A stretch of DNA of 64,000 nucleotides from positions 62,001 through 126,000 of the forward strand of contig JAFEMH010002498.1 of assembly GCA_022495995.1 (NCBI GenBank). The letters run 5' to 3'. Made by a program: the position numbers and the translations under genes. The stretch comes from Adenophora triphylla var. japonica (Eukaryota; Streptophyta; Magnoliopsida; Asterales; Campanulaceae). Below are positions 10,301-22,200 of this stretch, in pieces (position 1 is the first letter of the stretch; each line of letters begins with the position of its first letter). Under the pieces are notes generated by a model. The model worked only from the letters and a program-made list of their open reading frames with translations, made no database searches and had not been told where the DNA came from.

Positions 10301-12900
10301 GTTGTGCCTTAGCCATTATTCGATATGCTATGTCTAGGTCGACATAGTAGGAATGACGAGAAAGCAAGACAAGCAAAGGTAGGGAAAGCTTACTCCCTTT
10401 GTCGTACTTGAGACTTGTATAAATTATATTTTGGGCCCAATCCATTGGACTTTGCTCGGCCCGATCCACGTTCGTACCTCGGTTTATACCGTTCAGTGGC
10501 CCTCGACTTCCTAGCTCGGCTATGCCGAGTAGGAAGTTTTGCTCTAACTCGGCCTAAACGAATACGAACGGGTTTTCACGTGTCATGAGGCGCTTCATTA
10601 TCTACTGATTAATTCGAAAAATGATGGCGCGCGGATATCGAGGTCTGACATTCGTCTTGGAACTCTCTAGAACATTAATTGCACGGAAGAGACGGCGCCC
10701 CTTTACCTGGAATTTGACTCATACACGTTTCAGATTTGGATATAAAAGCCAAAATCTTCTCATTTTCTACTCTTTTATCACTATTCGATTTTGAGAGAAG
10801 GCTATAAGGTAGAAATCGCAAGAAAACCCTTGAGTTAGTTCTGGTATTTCTGAGATCCAAGCTTGATTTTCCCGTGATTGTTCTTGATTTCGTACGTGTT
10901 TTCTTCATCAAACTTCAGATTAAGGTATAATTTCTCCTCTCGTTCTATTTTCTGTATTTTTACTTGGCAGTTTCTGGGTTCTTGGTGGGTTTTGTTCATA
11001 CCGCCATTGTTGGTGTTATTGAAGCTTTTCTTGAACAATCTTGTGTCTTCCTCGTATTTAGAAATGGAAAGAACGTGGAGATGTAATCCCAACGCCTTGT
11101 ATTGTTACCACACCTAAAATCTTAGGATTTATCAAATAATTGATGGGCCGTGAATGAGGTTGAGTTTTAACGAGATAGGGGAGATTCTGACGATGTACCA
11201 GTCTCCTAGAACTGATGTACACTACCCAAGTCGGTTTAGGATTGATAGATTAAATGTTGAATCCCCAAACGTTGTGTTGTTCCACAGTTGGACTGAGATT
11301 CTTGACCATATCAATCTCTACTAATTGAAGTCTGACTATTTGTAGTGTCCTCCATTGTTGGGTAATGATTTGTACTCGTTTTTAGTTTATAGGACGAGGA
11401 GGGATACTTTTCCTCTTCCCCGTCCTCCATTTTTCTTTAGTCAAGTTTTGACCCTTGTTATTTCATTTGTGCAGCTATGACTGGAAGAGGAAGTGGTGTT
11501 GCTCGTCCTACTGGTCCCTCGACTTCTGGGAGGATCGTAGATGCTTTTGCCGAGGGATCCCAATCTGGAGGCCAAGGAAGAGGCCGGGGTAGATCTGGCC
11601 GAGGTAGGACTTATGCCCCTAAGCCCAAACCCATTAGAGCCGGGGAACCCATGATAGAAGAACTGCATTCTAGAGTACCAACTTAGTTACTTCCCCGGTG
11701 TCCCTCTCAAGACCGAGAAAGTTGTGACTGACTTTTAGTATAGTCTGAACCATGTCCATTTCTTTTATAAGCAGTTCCAACTGGGCCTCCGTCTTCCCTT
11801 AGACCCTTTTATAAATTAAACCTAATACAGAGAAATTTAAGGGTACCTTGACTGATTTGAGGAAGATGGAACTCATAGACGAAGCGAAAAGCTCGACTAC
11901 GCTGGAAAATCAAATTCCTTGCTTCTGTTCTTGCTGGAGTATTTGTTTGCTAGAGGTTTGTAAAGTTCGAAAAGGAAATGAATTCTTTCTTTTATACGCC
12001 TCATTTTCCTTACCTTAATTAGAAAGGGTGTGGGACATAACCGTTCAGATTTGTCAGTTAATGCTCTGTAGCGGTTCCAAAGACAGTTGTTCAATCACCA
12101 GAACCGTACCATTATGACAGAAATTACGGTGCATTAAACAGCGTATCCAACTGCCAGAAGTCAATGGTAGAGAGCGACCTACGTCTATTCAGTCGACCTT
12201 AGAACAGTGAGCCACATAAGCCATCACATAAATTTTTCATAACTTCCTGGTCGACAACGTCAACAAAGAAAGTTGGGGGCCACTGAACGGAATGAAAGTG
12301 ACGGGCTATGCCCAATGATTGAAGCCCAACATTCCATGCATTACACAAAACATAGTTATTAATTGGGTCAATCCAGTTGCCACTACGCCTACGGTCCACC
12401 AACATAAGGTCAGTCGACCTAGTTCATTGGCCAACCATCTTTGGTCACGAGCTAGCTTCGTACGACATACGATTACTTATATAATTCACATCTAAGCCAA
12501 GGCACAAAGTCAAGTCGACTTTGAACATTCAGGCGACCTCGACCTAAAGAAACGTGCGTCTATTTACGACTCAATGTGTAACCGCCTGCTACATTCACGG
12601 AGATCGCTATAACTACAATATTACCACGATTTAAGGGATTTCTATCAATTCTAAGGCATTACTATATATACCAGACTATACATATAATGTAAAAAGTTAA
12701 TGTCTTTTTGGCTATTTTGAGATAACATTATTTTTCATACATTTTTATACAAACTCATAACACCACATCTCATCATCACGCCGAAGGGTCTTAGCCGGAG
12801 ATCACCTCGGCTAGTCGTTTGTTCGTGGCTTCAGGTCATATTTGATGGAGATCAAGCTATTGATGGAATATGACTGATTTGGATCGTTTACTGCGCAATC
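10301..12900 (+). mobile_element. Decayed LTR-element relic (promoter, leader and gag-like start)
   Basis: A TATA box (TATAAAAG near 10740) is followed by a leader with a possible intron ending TTTGTGCAG at 11474, then the short ORF at 11477. Downstream, about 11740-11800 can be read in another frame as a stretch like the 'gypsy-type transposase' gag domain of plants (FYKQFQLGLRLPLDPF). The rest, to about 12900, has repeated GTCGAC words and no frame. Element ends and target duplication were not found, so the boundaries are approximate. Confidence 0.4.
11477..11686 (+). pseudogene. Gly/Arg-rich N-terminal gag-like fragment
   Basis: A 69-residue frame starting at ATG, rich in Gly, Arg and Ser (GGQGRGRGRSGRGRTY). 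It directly follows a pyrimidine-rich tract and AG that could be a leader-intron acceptor. It stops early. A gag-like segment continues out of frame about 60 bp later. I infer a broken retroelement gag; an independent small RGG-type gene is less likely. Confidence 0.35.
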
Positions 12901-13079
12901 ACAAATGTTAATTTTTGAAGCGAATGGAGTAGTATCATTTTTTTAAATATTCATTGGGATAAAGGAAGAAATGTTCATATTTTTGGACAAAAAATGTAGT
13001 ATTATTTTTTGGTTATTCATTTTGAGTCGAAAGTGATATTCATTTTTGAAAAAGAAGGAAATAATTTTTTTATATAAGT
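12901..13079. other. AT-rich non-coding
   Basis: Nothing recognisable except diverged sequence leading into the second triple-hairpin repeat. Confidence 0.5.
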
Positions 13080-13500
13080 ACATTTTTTTAATATTTATTT
13101 GAGACGAAAAAAATAATATTTCCATTTAATTTCCATTATTAAAAAATAATTTTTATATTATTATTTTGCAATTTAAAATGATTTAAAATGAGACGGATAA
13201 GTGTTATTGTGGTGGGGGTGTGTGTGTGGGGGGACCAAACCTGTTGAAGGCTGATTAATTTGAACTCGTCACTTTCAAGTAGCGAGTTTAAATTTTAGTT
13301 TTTTTAATATCATAAATATTAAAATAAAATTGAGCAAATTTAAACTTGTTATACCGTGTAACGAGTTTAAACGGGCAAAATTATAAACTTGTTATATCGC
13401 ATAGCGAGTTTCATAACAATGGTTATTTTGAGTAATAGTTTGAAAAATTTGTCATTTTTTGATATTTATTAATTTTTAAAAGGAATTATTTGAAGAAAGT
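13080..13500. repeat. Triple-hairpin repeat, copy 2 (decayed)
   Basis: Aligns with 6360-6770 over about 400 bp. The three palindromes (about 13262-13290, 13342-13368, 13386-13412) now have mismatched arms, mostly C to T on one arm, as expected of methyl-cytosine decay in a silenced repeat. Confidence 0.65.
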
Positions 13501-13822
13501 TTCCCAATATGCCAATGCTTGTTTTACTCCAAGGTTGGAAAAATTGGACAAAAGTGGGTTTCCTTGATTCAAAATTACAATTGAGCCCTTTTTTATATGG
13601 GATTTTTCCCCTAAGGCCCTCCTTGACCAAATTATATTCCTCTTAAAGAAAAGATTTTTGTAAATCCCAAATACACCCCTCCGCCTAGCTTGGGCGACCG
13701 CCCATCAACATAGGGCGATCGCCCAACTCAAAAAAATGTCCCCCTCCGCCTAGTATGTTATAAGACTTTTTAAAAAGTCTTATAAGTAACTTATAAGACT
13801 TTTTAATAAGTCTTATAACATA

Positions 13823-14115
13823 TACTCCCTCCGTCCCATCCGAAGCGTCACTTTTTACCCAAAAGGGTGTCCCGTTTAAAGCGTCACCCTTTCCTAAAAA
13901 GGAAATATTTTATTAATATTCTATTACCCATCCACTATTCCCTCCACTAATTCTCTCTCCTCTACACTCACAACACTTTTTAAATTCACTATTTCCTCCA
14001 CTAATTCTCTCTCCTATTTTCAAATTACACTCACAACATTTTTTCTTTCAACACTTTTCCTTAATTTGCGTGCCACCCCTAAAATGGCGACGCTTCTACC
14101 GGGTTGGAGGGAGTA
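13823..14115. mobile_element. Stowaway-like MITE in the foldback element
   Basis: Ends TACTCCCTCCGTCCC and TTGGAGGGAGTA, flanked by TA. The interior is closely related to the MITE at 7140-7455 (shared TTTTTACCC.AAA.GG and CTCTCTCCT phrases). Confidence 0.8.
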
Positions 14116-14602
14116 TAAGACTTAAAAAGTCTTATAAGTTACTCTTATATTTAATAAGTCTTAAAACATATATAAGACGCACCAACTTAAAAACTGAAAA
14201 TTATTAATAAGTCTTATATAAAACTTATTAAAAAGTCTTATAAGTAACTTATAAGACTTTTAAAAAATCTTGTAAGTTAAAAAGAGTTTTTATAAGACTT
14301 TTTGTATAAGTCTTTTAAAAAAGTCTTATAAGTTACTTATAAGACTTTTTAAAAAAGTCTTATAAGTAACTTATAAGACTTTTTAAGTCTTATATATGTT
14401 ATAAGACTTATTAAATATAAGACTTTTTAAAAAGTCTTATAAATTACTAGGCGAGTCTTATAAGACTTTTTGTACAAGTCTTTTAAAAAAGTGTTATTTA
14501 TGTTATAAGACTTATTAAATATAAGACTTTTTAAAAAGTCTTATAAGTTACTAGGCGAGTCTTATAAGACTTTTTGTACGAGTCTTTTAAAAAAGTCTTA
14601 TA

Positions 14603-14859
14603 TACTCCCTCCGTCCCATTACAAACCACAAATATTCCTTTTTGGGCGTCCCATTACAAACCACAAATTCACTATTCCCTCCACTCATTCTCTCTCCTAT
14701 CATTATTTTAATACTCACAACACCATTATAATTTACTATTCCCTCCACTCATTCTCTCTCCTATTTTACTTTTACACTCACAACATTTATATCATTATTT
14801 TTTTCCTTAATCTACGCGTGAACAGTAAATTTCCTCTTTGTAATGGGACGGAGGGAGTA
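14603..14859. mobile_element. Stowaway-like MITE in the foldback element
   Basis: Ends TACTCCCTCCGTCCC and GGGACGGAGGGAGTA, flanked by TA; non-coding interior with CATTACAAACCACAAAT near both the start and an internal repeat. Confidence 0.85.
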
Positions 14860-15040
14860 TGTTATAAGACTTATTAAATATAAGAGTAACTTATAAGACA
14901 TTTTAAGTCTTATATATGTTATAAATAAGTCTTATAAGTTACTTATAAGACTTTTTAAAAAAGTCTTATAAGTTACTAGGCGGAGAGGGGTCATTTTTTT
15001 GATGGGCGGTCGCCCAAACTAAGCGAAGGGGTGTCTGGGA

Positions 15041-15471
15041 AAATAACTAAATGTTGTTTCTTATATTGGGTTTAAATCTCGCCCAAGGGTCCAGAGGAAA
15101 TGGGCCTTTTTATATTTGGTTTATGAATAAAAATGAAGGGTCTTTTAGTCATGAGAAATTGAGTCACTTACTGTACTTGTTAAGATACTATTTATTGTTT
15201 GTCTTTGGAATAAAACAAAGTAGGAATAAAACAAAGTAGGACTTATAGTCTGGATCGTCCAAAAAAATAAAAAAAATACTAAGATTCTTAATTTGGGAAC
15301 GGAGTAGTAAAAATATAAAAATATTCTATTATCGATTTTACAAGATTATAGTTTTACGTATATACATTAAAATATAATATTGTTAAGGTGATTTTACAAT
15401 AAAAAATTAATATTTAAAATTTAATTTTCAATAGTACAAACATAATCCCTTTGTTTTATAAAGATGTTTCT
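15041..15471. other. Non-coding, AT-rich
   Basis: No gene seen. A short direct repeat AATAAAACAAAGTAGGA lies near 15210-15240. Confidence 0.5.
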
Positions 15472-15996
15472 CAGGGGCGGATCCAGGATTTACAAACCGG
15501 ATGGGCTTGATCAGACAGGGGTTCGGGGGCAGCGCCCCCGAAATTTTTTTTTTCCTATTTTTTCCACATGTAATACAACTTTAGTGCGACTAAAATAATC
15601 TAAGCAGCAGGCTAACTACATATCTTTTTGTACAGAACCCCATTATCAAAAAATGAGATAAAATGAGATAAATTCACAAGGTGTTTTCTAAGTAGAAAAT
15701 CAATTCAGAGACTCACATCAAGCAACTAATTGCACACCAAAATTATTTGCATATAAAAAAAAAATTTAAAAAATAAAAATCAGAAGCTCCTTTCAATTGT
15801 AAAGTAGATTGTGACTGTTTCCAAGAAACCCAAAAATTCCAATTCTTCTTTTGCGAGTTTTGCGTTTTAGCTTGTAGGTGTGTGGGTATAAAAAAAAAAT
15901 AGTGGTGTGGGTATAATTAAAAAAAATTTTTTTTTTTTTTCTAAAAATCTGGGGTGGGCTTGAGCCCTACCCACCCCTCACTAAGATCCGCTCCTG
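15472..15996. mobile_element. Non-autonomous hAT element
   Basis: Terminal inverted repeats CAGGGGCGGATCC and GGATCCGCTCCTG-like (read AAGATCCGCTCCTG on +). A perfect 8-bp target duplication ATGTTTCT lies at 15464-15471 and 15997-16004. The 525-bp interior is non-coding. The 8-bp TSD and the CAGGGGCGG end are typical of hAT. Confidence 0.92.
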
Positions 15997-16213
15997 ATGT
16001 TTCTATTTTACTATTCAAATATTTTAGTAATATATTTTTTATTTTCATTATTATGCTTGATAAAGAATTATTTCAACCACTCAAATTTGACAATATAATT
16101 TTCTTTTTGGACAAGCAAAATATAATATTTTTATGGAATGGTAGGAGTAAAAATAATTGAATAGTGTACTATTGAAATAAAGTGGGTAAAAAATAATAGA
16201 AAATCCTAATATG

Positions 16214-16498
16214 CAATGCATTGGCGGATCTACATCAAATGTTTTGGTGTTGCATGTTCTTTACTAAAAAAAAAAAATTGACGCGAAACTAAAATTCAAA
16301 AATGTTTACATACATAAGAGATAATAGGTTTCACTAGGCACCACTTTACATACATAAATATAATAGACTTCACTAGGCGCGAAATATTTGGTGTTGCTTG
16401 TTTTTTAAAACAGGTCAAAATGATGTCGTTTTGCAAAAAAAAAATATTATTTTTTGGTTGCCTGGACAACCCCAGGCACTACTGTAGATCCGTTCATG
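16214..16498. mobile_element. Non-autonomous hAT-like MITE
   Basis: 285 bp with imperfect inverted ends (GGCGGATCTAC near 16225; GTAGATCCGTTCATG at the right). A perfect 8-bp target duplication CTAATATG lies at 16206-16213 and 16499-16506. It is probably a second, diverged family of the element at 15472. Confidence 0.88.
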
Positions 16499-16809
16499 CT
16501 AATATGGGCTTAATAGCCTTAATCGAAAAAATAACAACTTTCGAGTCATTCGTGTAAAAACAAAAAAAAAAAACAGACGTAGAAACGGGTAAATATATTA
16601 AGGCCTTTTAGGCCTGCGCTCAAGTCATGTCCATCCCTGTTTTTTAAATTCCAAATTGGGCCACCTGTTTGGGCCAACGGATATTTTTGTTTCTATTATG
16701 TTCAATTCTCTGTGAACATTGAAGCCCAATTAAATGAGTGGCCCGTTTAAATAATAACCGACTATATCCACACACACACACACAACACACGCCAGCGTCG
16801 CCGAGAACA

Positions 16810-19201
16810 ATGATACGGAGGAGCATGACGACGGCGGCGGCGGTGGAATGTGGATCGAGACTTACCAGATTCGCTCTCCACGCTCCCAGAAGCGTAAGCT
16901 TTCCTTTTATTTTCTTCTACAGTGATTTTGTTATTACTGCTGGTTTGATTTTGATACACATCAATCGTGATTTATTTTCGTGCAAATTATGCATCATCGT
17001 GAAATTTTATCTGGACTAAAATGTTATATGTAATGTAATGGAGTTATAACTAAACCTCATTAAGGTCTCTGATGCTCATACTCTTTGGTTTTCCCGCCGT
17101 ACCCGTGTGTCAGACACTTGTATTTAAGTCATGGTGAGATGGGTCCGACAGGGTAAACCAAAGAGTGAAAGCATCAAAGATTAAGGTTAGTTATGGAAAT
17201 AAAAATAGGTTGTTAAAATGTATAAATAGCCAAATGACACTATCATTAGCGCACAGAAGGAGTATGTTTCAGTAAAATGTTTGTACTTCTCTTGATAATT
17301 GACAATATCACGGTATAATCCAAATTACAGCAGCAGCAGTAGCGATCAATATTGTCTAGGTTTCTTCAAGAGTGGGGGAGAACAATGGAGTATTAGTTTT
17401 GAGTTTTTTCAGATTGCGAACTACTTTATTTTGTAATTTTAATTTTAAAGTGTGTTACTTCTAAAGTTTGAGCTGATGCTCAAGACTAATATTTGTTCCA
17501 TCTGTATGTTGAGCATGTGAAGAGAATGAAATACTCGAGCTAGTGTCAATTTCATTGCTGAGACAGATTTGATTTGCATACAACTTTTGAATATTTTGTT
17601 GAAGAAGAGAGATTAATGGAGTAATAACTAAACCTCATTAAGGTTTGTTATGGAAATGAAAATAGGTTATTATATGATGCTTGGACTCTTTGATTTACCC
17701 CATCGGACCCTTCTCAACAAGACTAAATACGAGTGTCCGACACGGGTACGGCGGGGTAAACCAAAGAGTCCGAGCATCAATTTAAAATGTTTGAATAGCC
17801 AAATGACACTATCATTATTGCATAGAGGGAGTATGTTTCAGTAAAATAGATAATTGACAATATCACAATAGAAGCGATCAATCTTGTCTAGGTTTCTTCA
17901 AGAGTGGATGAGAATACTAGCTTTATGTTTTTTTTTTTCAGATGTTGAACTACTTTGCTGTGCATATATTTTATTTTTAAAGTATGTTACTTCTCAGCAA
18001 TTTAACCTCGTGCCGATGCTCAAGACAATATTTGTTCCATCTGTATGTTGATCATAGGAAGAGTATGAACTGCTTGAGCTAATTTCAATTTCATTGCCGA
18101 TGATTTGACTTGCATACATTTTTAAAAAAGATAGGTTTTGTAGATTATGCCCCATGGAACCGAGGATAGATATGGATCAAATCTGACCTATCTTTGACTT
18201 CTAATTATGATGAGTCCAATGTCTCTTTTTTTTTCCTATCCTTTGAGTAGAAACGTCTAACCATTTTTGAAGGATTCTGAATTTTCTAAGTGAGAAGAAA
18301 GTGCAAGAAGAGCTAGATCTAGTACGTTGTCTCCTTGGCCAATAGACTGATGAAACAGCAATGGAAGAGGGATGAGGTGATTGGCTGTTTCTAGAAGTTA
18401 TAGTATTCTCCCTTATTTCTTACTTTATGAGGATGCGGGTGAGATTTCTAAAGTAACATGATTAGGACTAAGCCTCTTTTTTCCCGAGGTTTTCTATCCG
18501 AGATGACAAGATGACAGTTTTAATTTTGTTCATACACTTGAACAATCATGGAGATCTTTATCATTTCACAAAAACTACTTCCTCTGTCCCCAAAATGAAT
18601 GACCAAAAAATTCCAAATTTGCTCTTGATAACAATCATGGAGATATTCAAGAGCAAATTTGAAATTTTTTGATCATTCATTTTGGGGTAGAGGTAGTAAC
18701 TTTCACCACTAGTAGCACTACTTTTGCTGTTTAGGTTCTATAGGATGTAGAGGCGACTAGACCTCCCTCATGCCAGTTTCATTCTCTATTCTCCTAAATC
18801 TTTTTGTTCATGACAAGAGTTTTGGTTGGGAGACATCTTTTATGCTGAAGAATGTGTGAGACTACATATTTCTTATTATTATCATAAGCAAACCATGGGC
18901 TTTGCTACTGGTTGTGCAAGTACAACTGTATTGGATAACAAAAATCTTGACATGGAAGTCGAGAAAAGTACCTTTTCGTCCCTAAAAAAAGTTTTAAGTT
19001 TTTCCTTTTCGTCCTTGCACCAATTTTTTTAGTTAAGAATCCTTGACCTATTGTTTTACCGATTATCCTTCCGTCAATGAGATGTTACTATTAAATTTGT
19101 TGATGGGACATGCTAACTCATTATTTTTGCTTATTTGACAATGTTATTGGCTTATGTGGATTTATAAGGGTAAAAGTTCTCAAATTTAAACTGTAAGGAC
19201 T

Positions 19202-19232
<31 letters not shown>

Positions 19233-22200
19233 AGCCTTAGTCCCCAAATAATTTGGGGTCGGCTAACATGAATCCTCATATGTTATCGTGAAAAAAAAAA
19301 TAAAATAATAATAAAAAAAAAAATAAATAAAATAAAAAAAAATAAAAAAAAATAAAAAAAAAAAAAATAAAAAAAAAAATAAAAAAATAAAAAAAAATAA
19401 AAAATAAAAAAATAATAATAATAATAAAAAAAAAAAATCAACCCCCCACATGGATTTTTGCCCAGCACTCCGGCCTCTTCAACACCATACTTTCATCCAC
19501 TCCAATCGATCCTTTCTTGTATGACCGCACATCCATCGAAGCATACTCATCTCCGCCACATTCATCTTATGCACGTGACATTGTTTCACGGCCCAACATT
19601 CGGTGCCGTAAAGCAATGCCAGCCTAATTGCCGTGTGGTAGAATTTTCCCTTTAATCTATTGGACATGCCGCGATCACATAGAAACCCTGTAGCACTCTT
19701 CCACTTCAACCAACCTGCTTTAATCCTATGAGCCACATCTCCATCTAATTCTCCATCCTTTTGGATAATGGATCCAAGATAGCGAAAAAACTCAGAAGCT
19801 TGGATAATATTTCCATCAAATGTGACCGCCCCTGCCTCCCTACTTTCAACTCTGCTAAACTTACACTTCAAATATTCAGTCTTGCTTCTGCTTAATCGAA
19901 AACCTCGAGATTTCAAAGTGTGTCTCCACAACTCCAATTTACTTTCAACACCCTCTCTTGTCTCATCAATCAGCACAATATCATCTGCGAACAGCATACA
20001 CTTTGGTATATCATCTTGGACTGACCTCGTCAATTCGTCCATTATCAAAGCAAAAAGAAAGGGGCTAAGTGCGGAACCTTGATGCACTCCAATCTTTATA
20101 GGGAACTCTTCAGTCTTCCCAACACTAGTCTGTACACAAGTACTAACTCCATTATACATGTTCTTGATAATATCAATATATTTCTTTGAAACACCCTTCT
20201 TTGCTAATGCCCACCAAAGTACCTCTCTTGGCACTTTATCATACGCCTTCTCCAAATCAATGAAAACCATATGCAAATCTTTCTTTTGATCCTGATATTT
20301 CTCCATGGTTTGTCTCATAAGATATATTGCCTCCATAGTCGATCTTCCTGGCATAAACCCAAATTGGTTATCCGAAATATCCACAATTTTTCTCAGCCTT
20401 TGTGCAATCACTCTTTCCCAAAGTTTCATAGTATGGCTCATTAGTTTGATCCCCCGATAGTTGGCACAATCTTGAATATCACCTTTATTCTTATACAAAG
20501 GGATCAGAGTACTCTTTCGCCACTCCAATGGCATTGTGTTAACTCTCCATATCTTGTTAAATAGCGTTGTTAACCAATCTACTCCCCTCTCCCCGAAACA
20601 TCTCCAAACCTCAATTGGTATACCATCCGGTCCAACGGCTTTCTTCAATCTCATCTTTTTCATTGCCATTTCCACTTCACTCTTTCGAATTCTCCGCATA
20701 AAATCTCGATTAACCATACTCGAAGAGATATTTTAAATCTCCAACATTCTGCTCTTGACCGCCATTGAACAAGTTATCAAAGTACGAACTCCATCTATCT
20801 TTTATCTCTTTATCCCCGACTAAAACTCTTTGGTCTACATCCTTCACACATTTAACCGTCCCAATATCTCGTGTCCTCTTATCCCTCATACGAGCGAGTC
20901 TGTAGATGTCCTTTTCCCCTTCTTTTGTATCCAACTTATCATAAAGTTTCTGATTCACCTTTGCTCTTGCGTCTCTTACTGCTTTCTTAGCATCTCTTCT
21001 AGCTTCCTTATACTTCTCATAGTTCTCGTCGCTCCTACATTTCCCCAATAATTTGTAGCATTCTCGCTTGCCCTTTATTGCTTGTTTTACTTCCTTGTTC
21101 CACCATGATGTGTCCTTACTTGGTGGCCCATTTCCTCTAGATTCTCCAAGGACTTCTTTCGCCACCTCCTTTATGGTATGTACCATCTTAGTCCAAGTCG
21201 AATCTATATCTATATCCTCCATATTATCCGTCCAAATACCGGTATCGACCATCTTAGCTACAAATTTCGGTTGATTTTCCACTTGAAGTCTCCACCACTT
21301 GATTCTAGGGTCTACCTGTGATTTTCTCTTCCTCGAAATTCTCTTACTTCGAAAATCAAGTACTACCAGTCTATGTTGAGTTGCTGTGCTCTCACCCGGA
21401 ACAACCTTGCAATCTGTATAACTCTTTCTACAAGTATTTCTTACTAAGAAGAAGTCAATCTGACTCGCATTACCTCCACTCCTATAGGACACCAAGTGAG
21501 ATTCTCTCTTCTTGAACAAAGTGTTCATTATACTCAAGTCATATGCCAACGCAAAGTCCAGGATACTATTTCCTGCTTCATTCCTCTCTCCAAAACCAAA
21601 ACCTCCATGTATGCTCTCAAAGCCATGTCGACTAGACCCCACATGTCCGTTCAAATCACCACCAATCACTAATTTCTCACCACTAGGTACTCGTTGCACT
21701 ACCTCCTCCAAATCTTCCCAGAACACTTGTTTAAATGACCCATTCACTTTTAACCCTACTTTCATATAAACTATAATATTTTTTTAATTTTTTTATAATG
21801 ATTAAAAAATATACTAATGAGTTTTTGATAAATAAAATTTAAATCGCTTAGGAGTATTTTCAATTATCTTACTCATCAGTTTTGTTAAATATCAATTAAG
21901 TTTTTACCTAATAGGAGAAAAAATATTTTAGTCACCATCAAAATGTTAAATTTTCAAAAGTCTACCATTTCCTCCCCTACAAACACAAACCACAGCCATC
22001 AACAACCACCACCAATACAAAATCATAATACAACCCAAAATAGCATCACAATAACTTTAAATTAAACCCAAAAATTTATTAAAAAATATCAAATTGTTGG
22101 AAGATCACAAAACTCCCAAGCTACAATTTGCTCATTACAAATCCGAAAAAAGAAATCAGATGTACAACTACAGAGGGAGCAGTTTCGTCTTGCCCAAATA

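Larger units (their letters stand above)
13670..15040. mobile_element. Foldback element with palindromic AAGTCTTATAAG arrays
   Basis: Inverted ends: 13676-13750 (CCGCCTAGCTTGGGCGACCG...) and 14974-15035 (reading out as ...CGGTCGCCCAAACTAAGCG). Between them lie many palindromes of the type ATAAGACTTTTTAAAAAGTCTTAT and ACTTATAAG from 13749 to 14985. Two MITEs have landed inside. No coding capacity, so movement would need a transposase in trans. Target duplication was not resolved. Confidence 0.7.
17041..18120. repeat. Tandem duplication of about 0.55 kb inside intron 1
   Basis: 17041-17616 and 17617-18120 align (starts GAGT.ATAACTAAACCTC; shared CTAGGTTTCTTCAAGAGTGG at about 17358 and 17889). 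Each copy carries a small MITE at a different point, and the partner copy preserves the empty site. Confidence 0.85.

Noticed and set aside
13749..14985. CRISPR-like array
   Set aside because: Repeats are palindromes without unique regular spacers, in plant nuclear DNA.
19263..19468. Phe-rich - strand frames
   Set aside because: Direct translation of an A/T-only low-complexity run next to the LINE tail.
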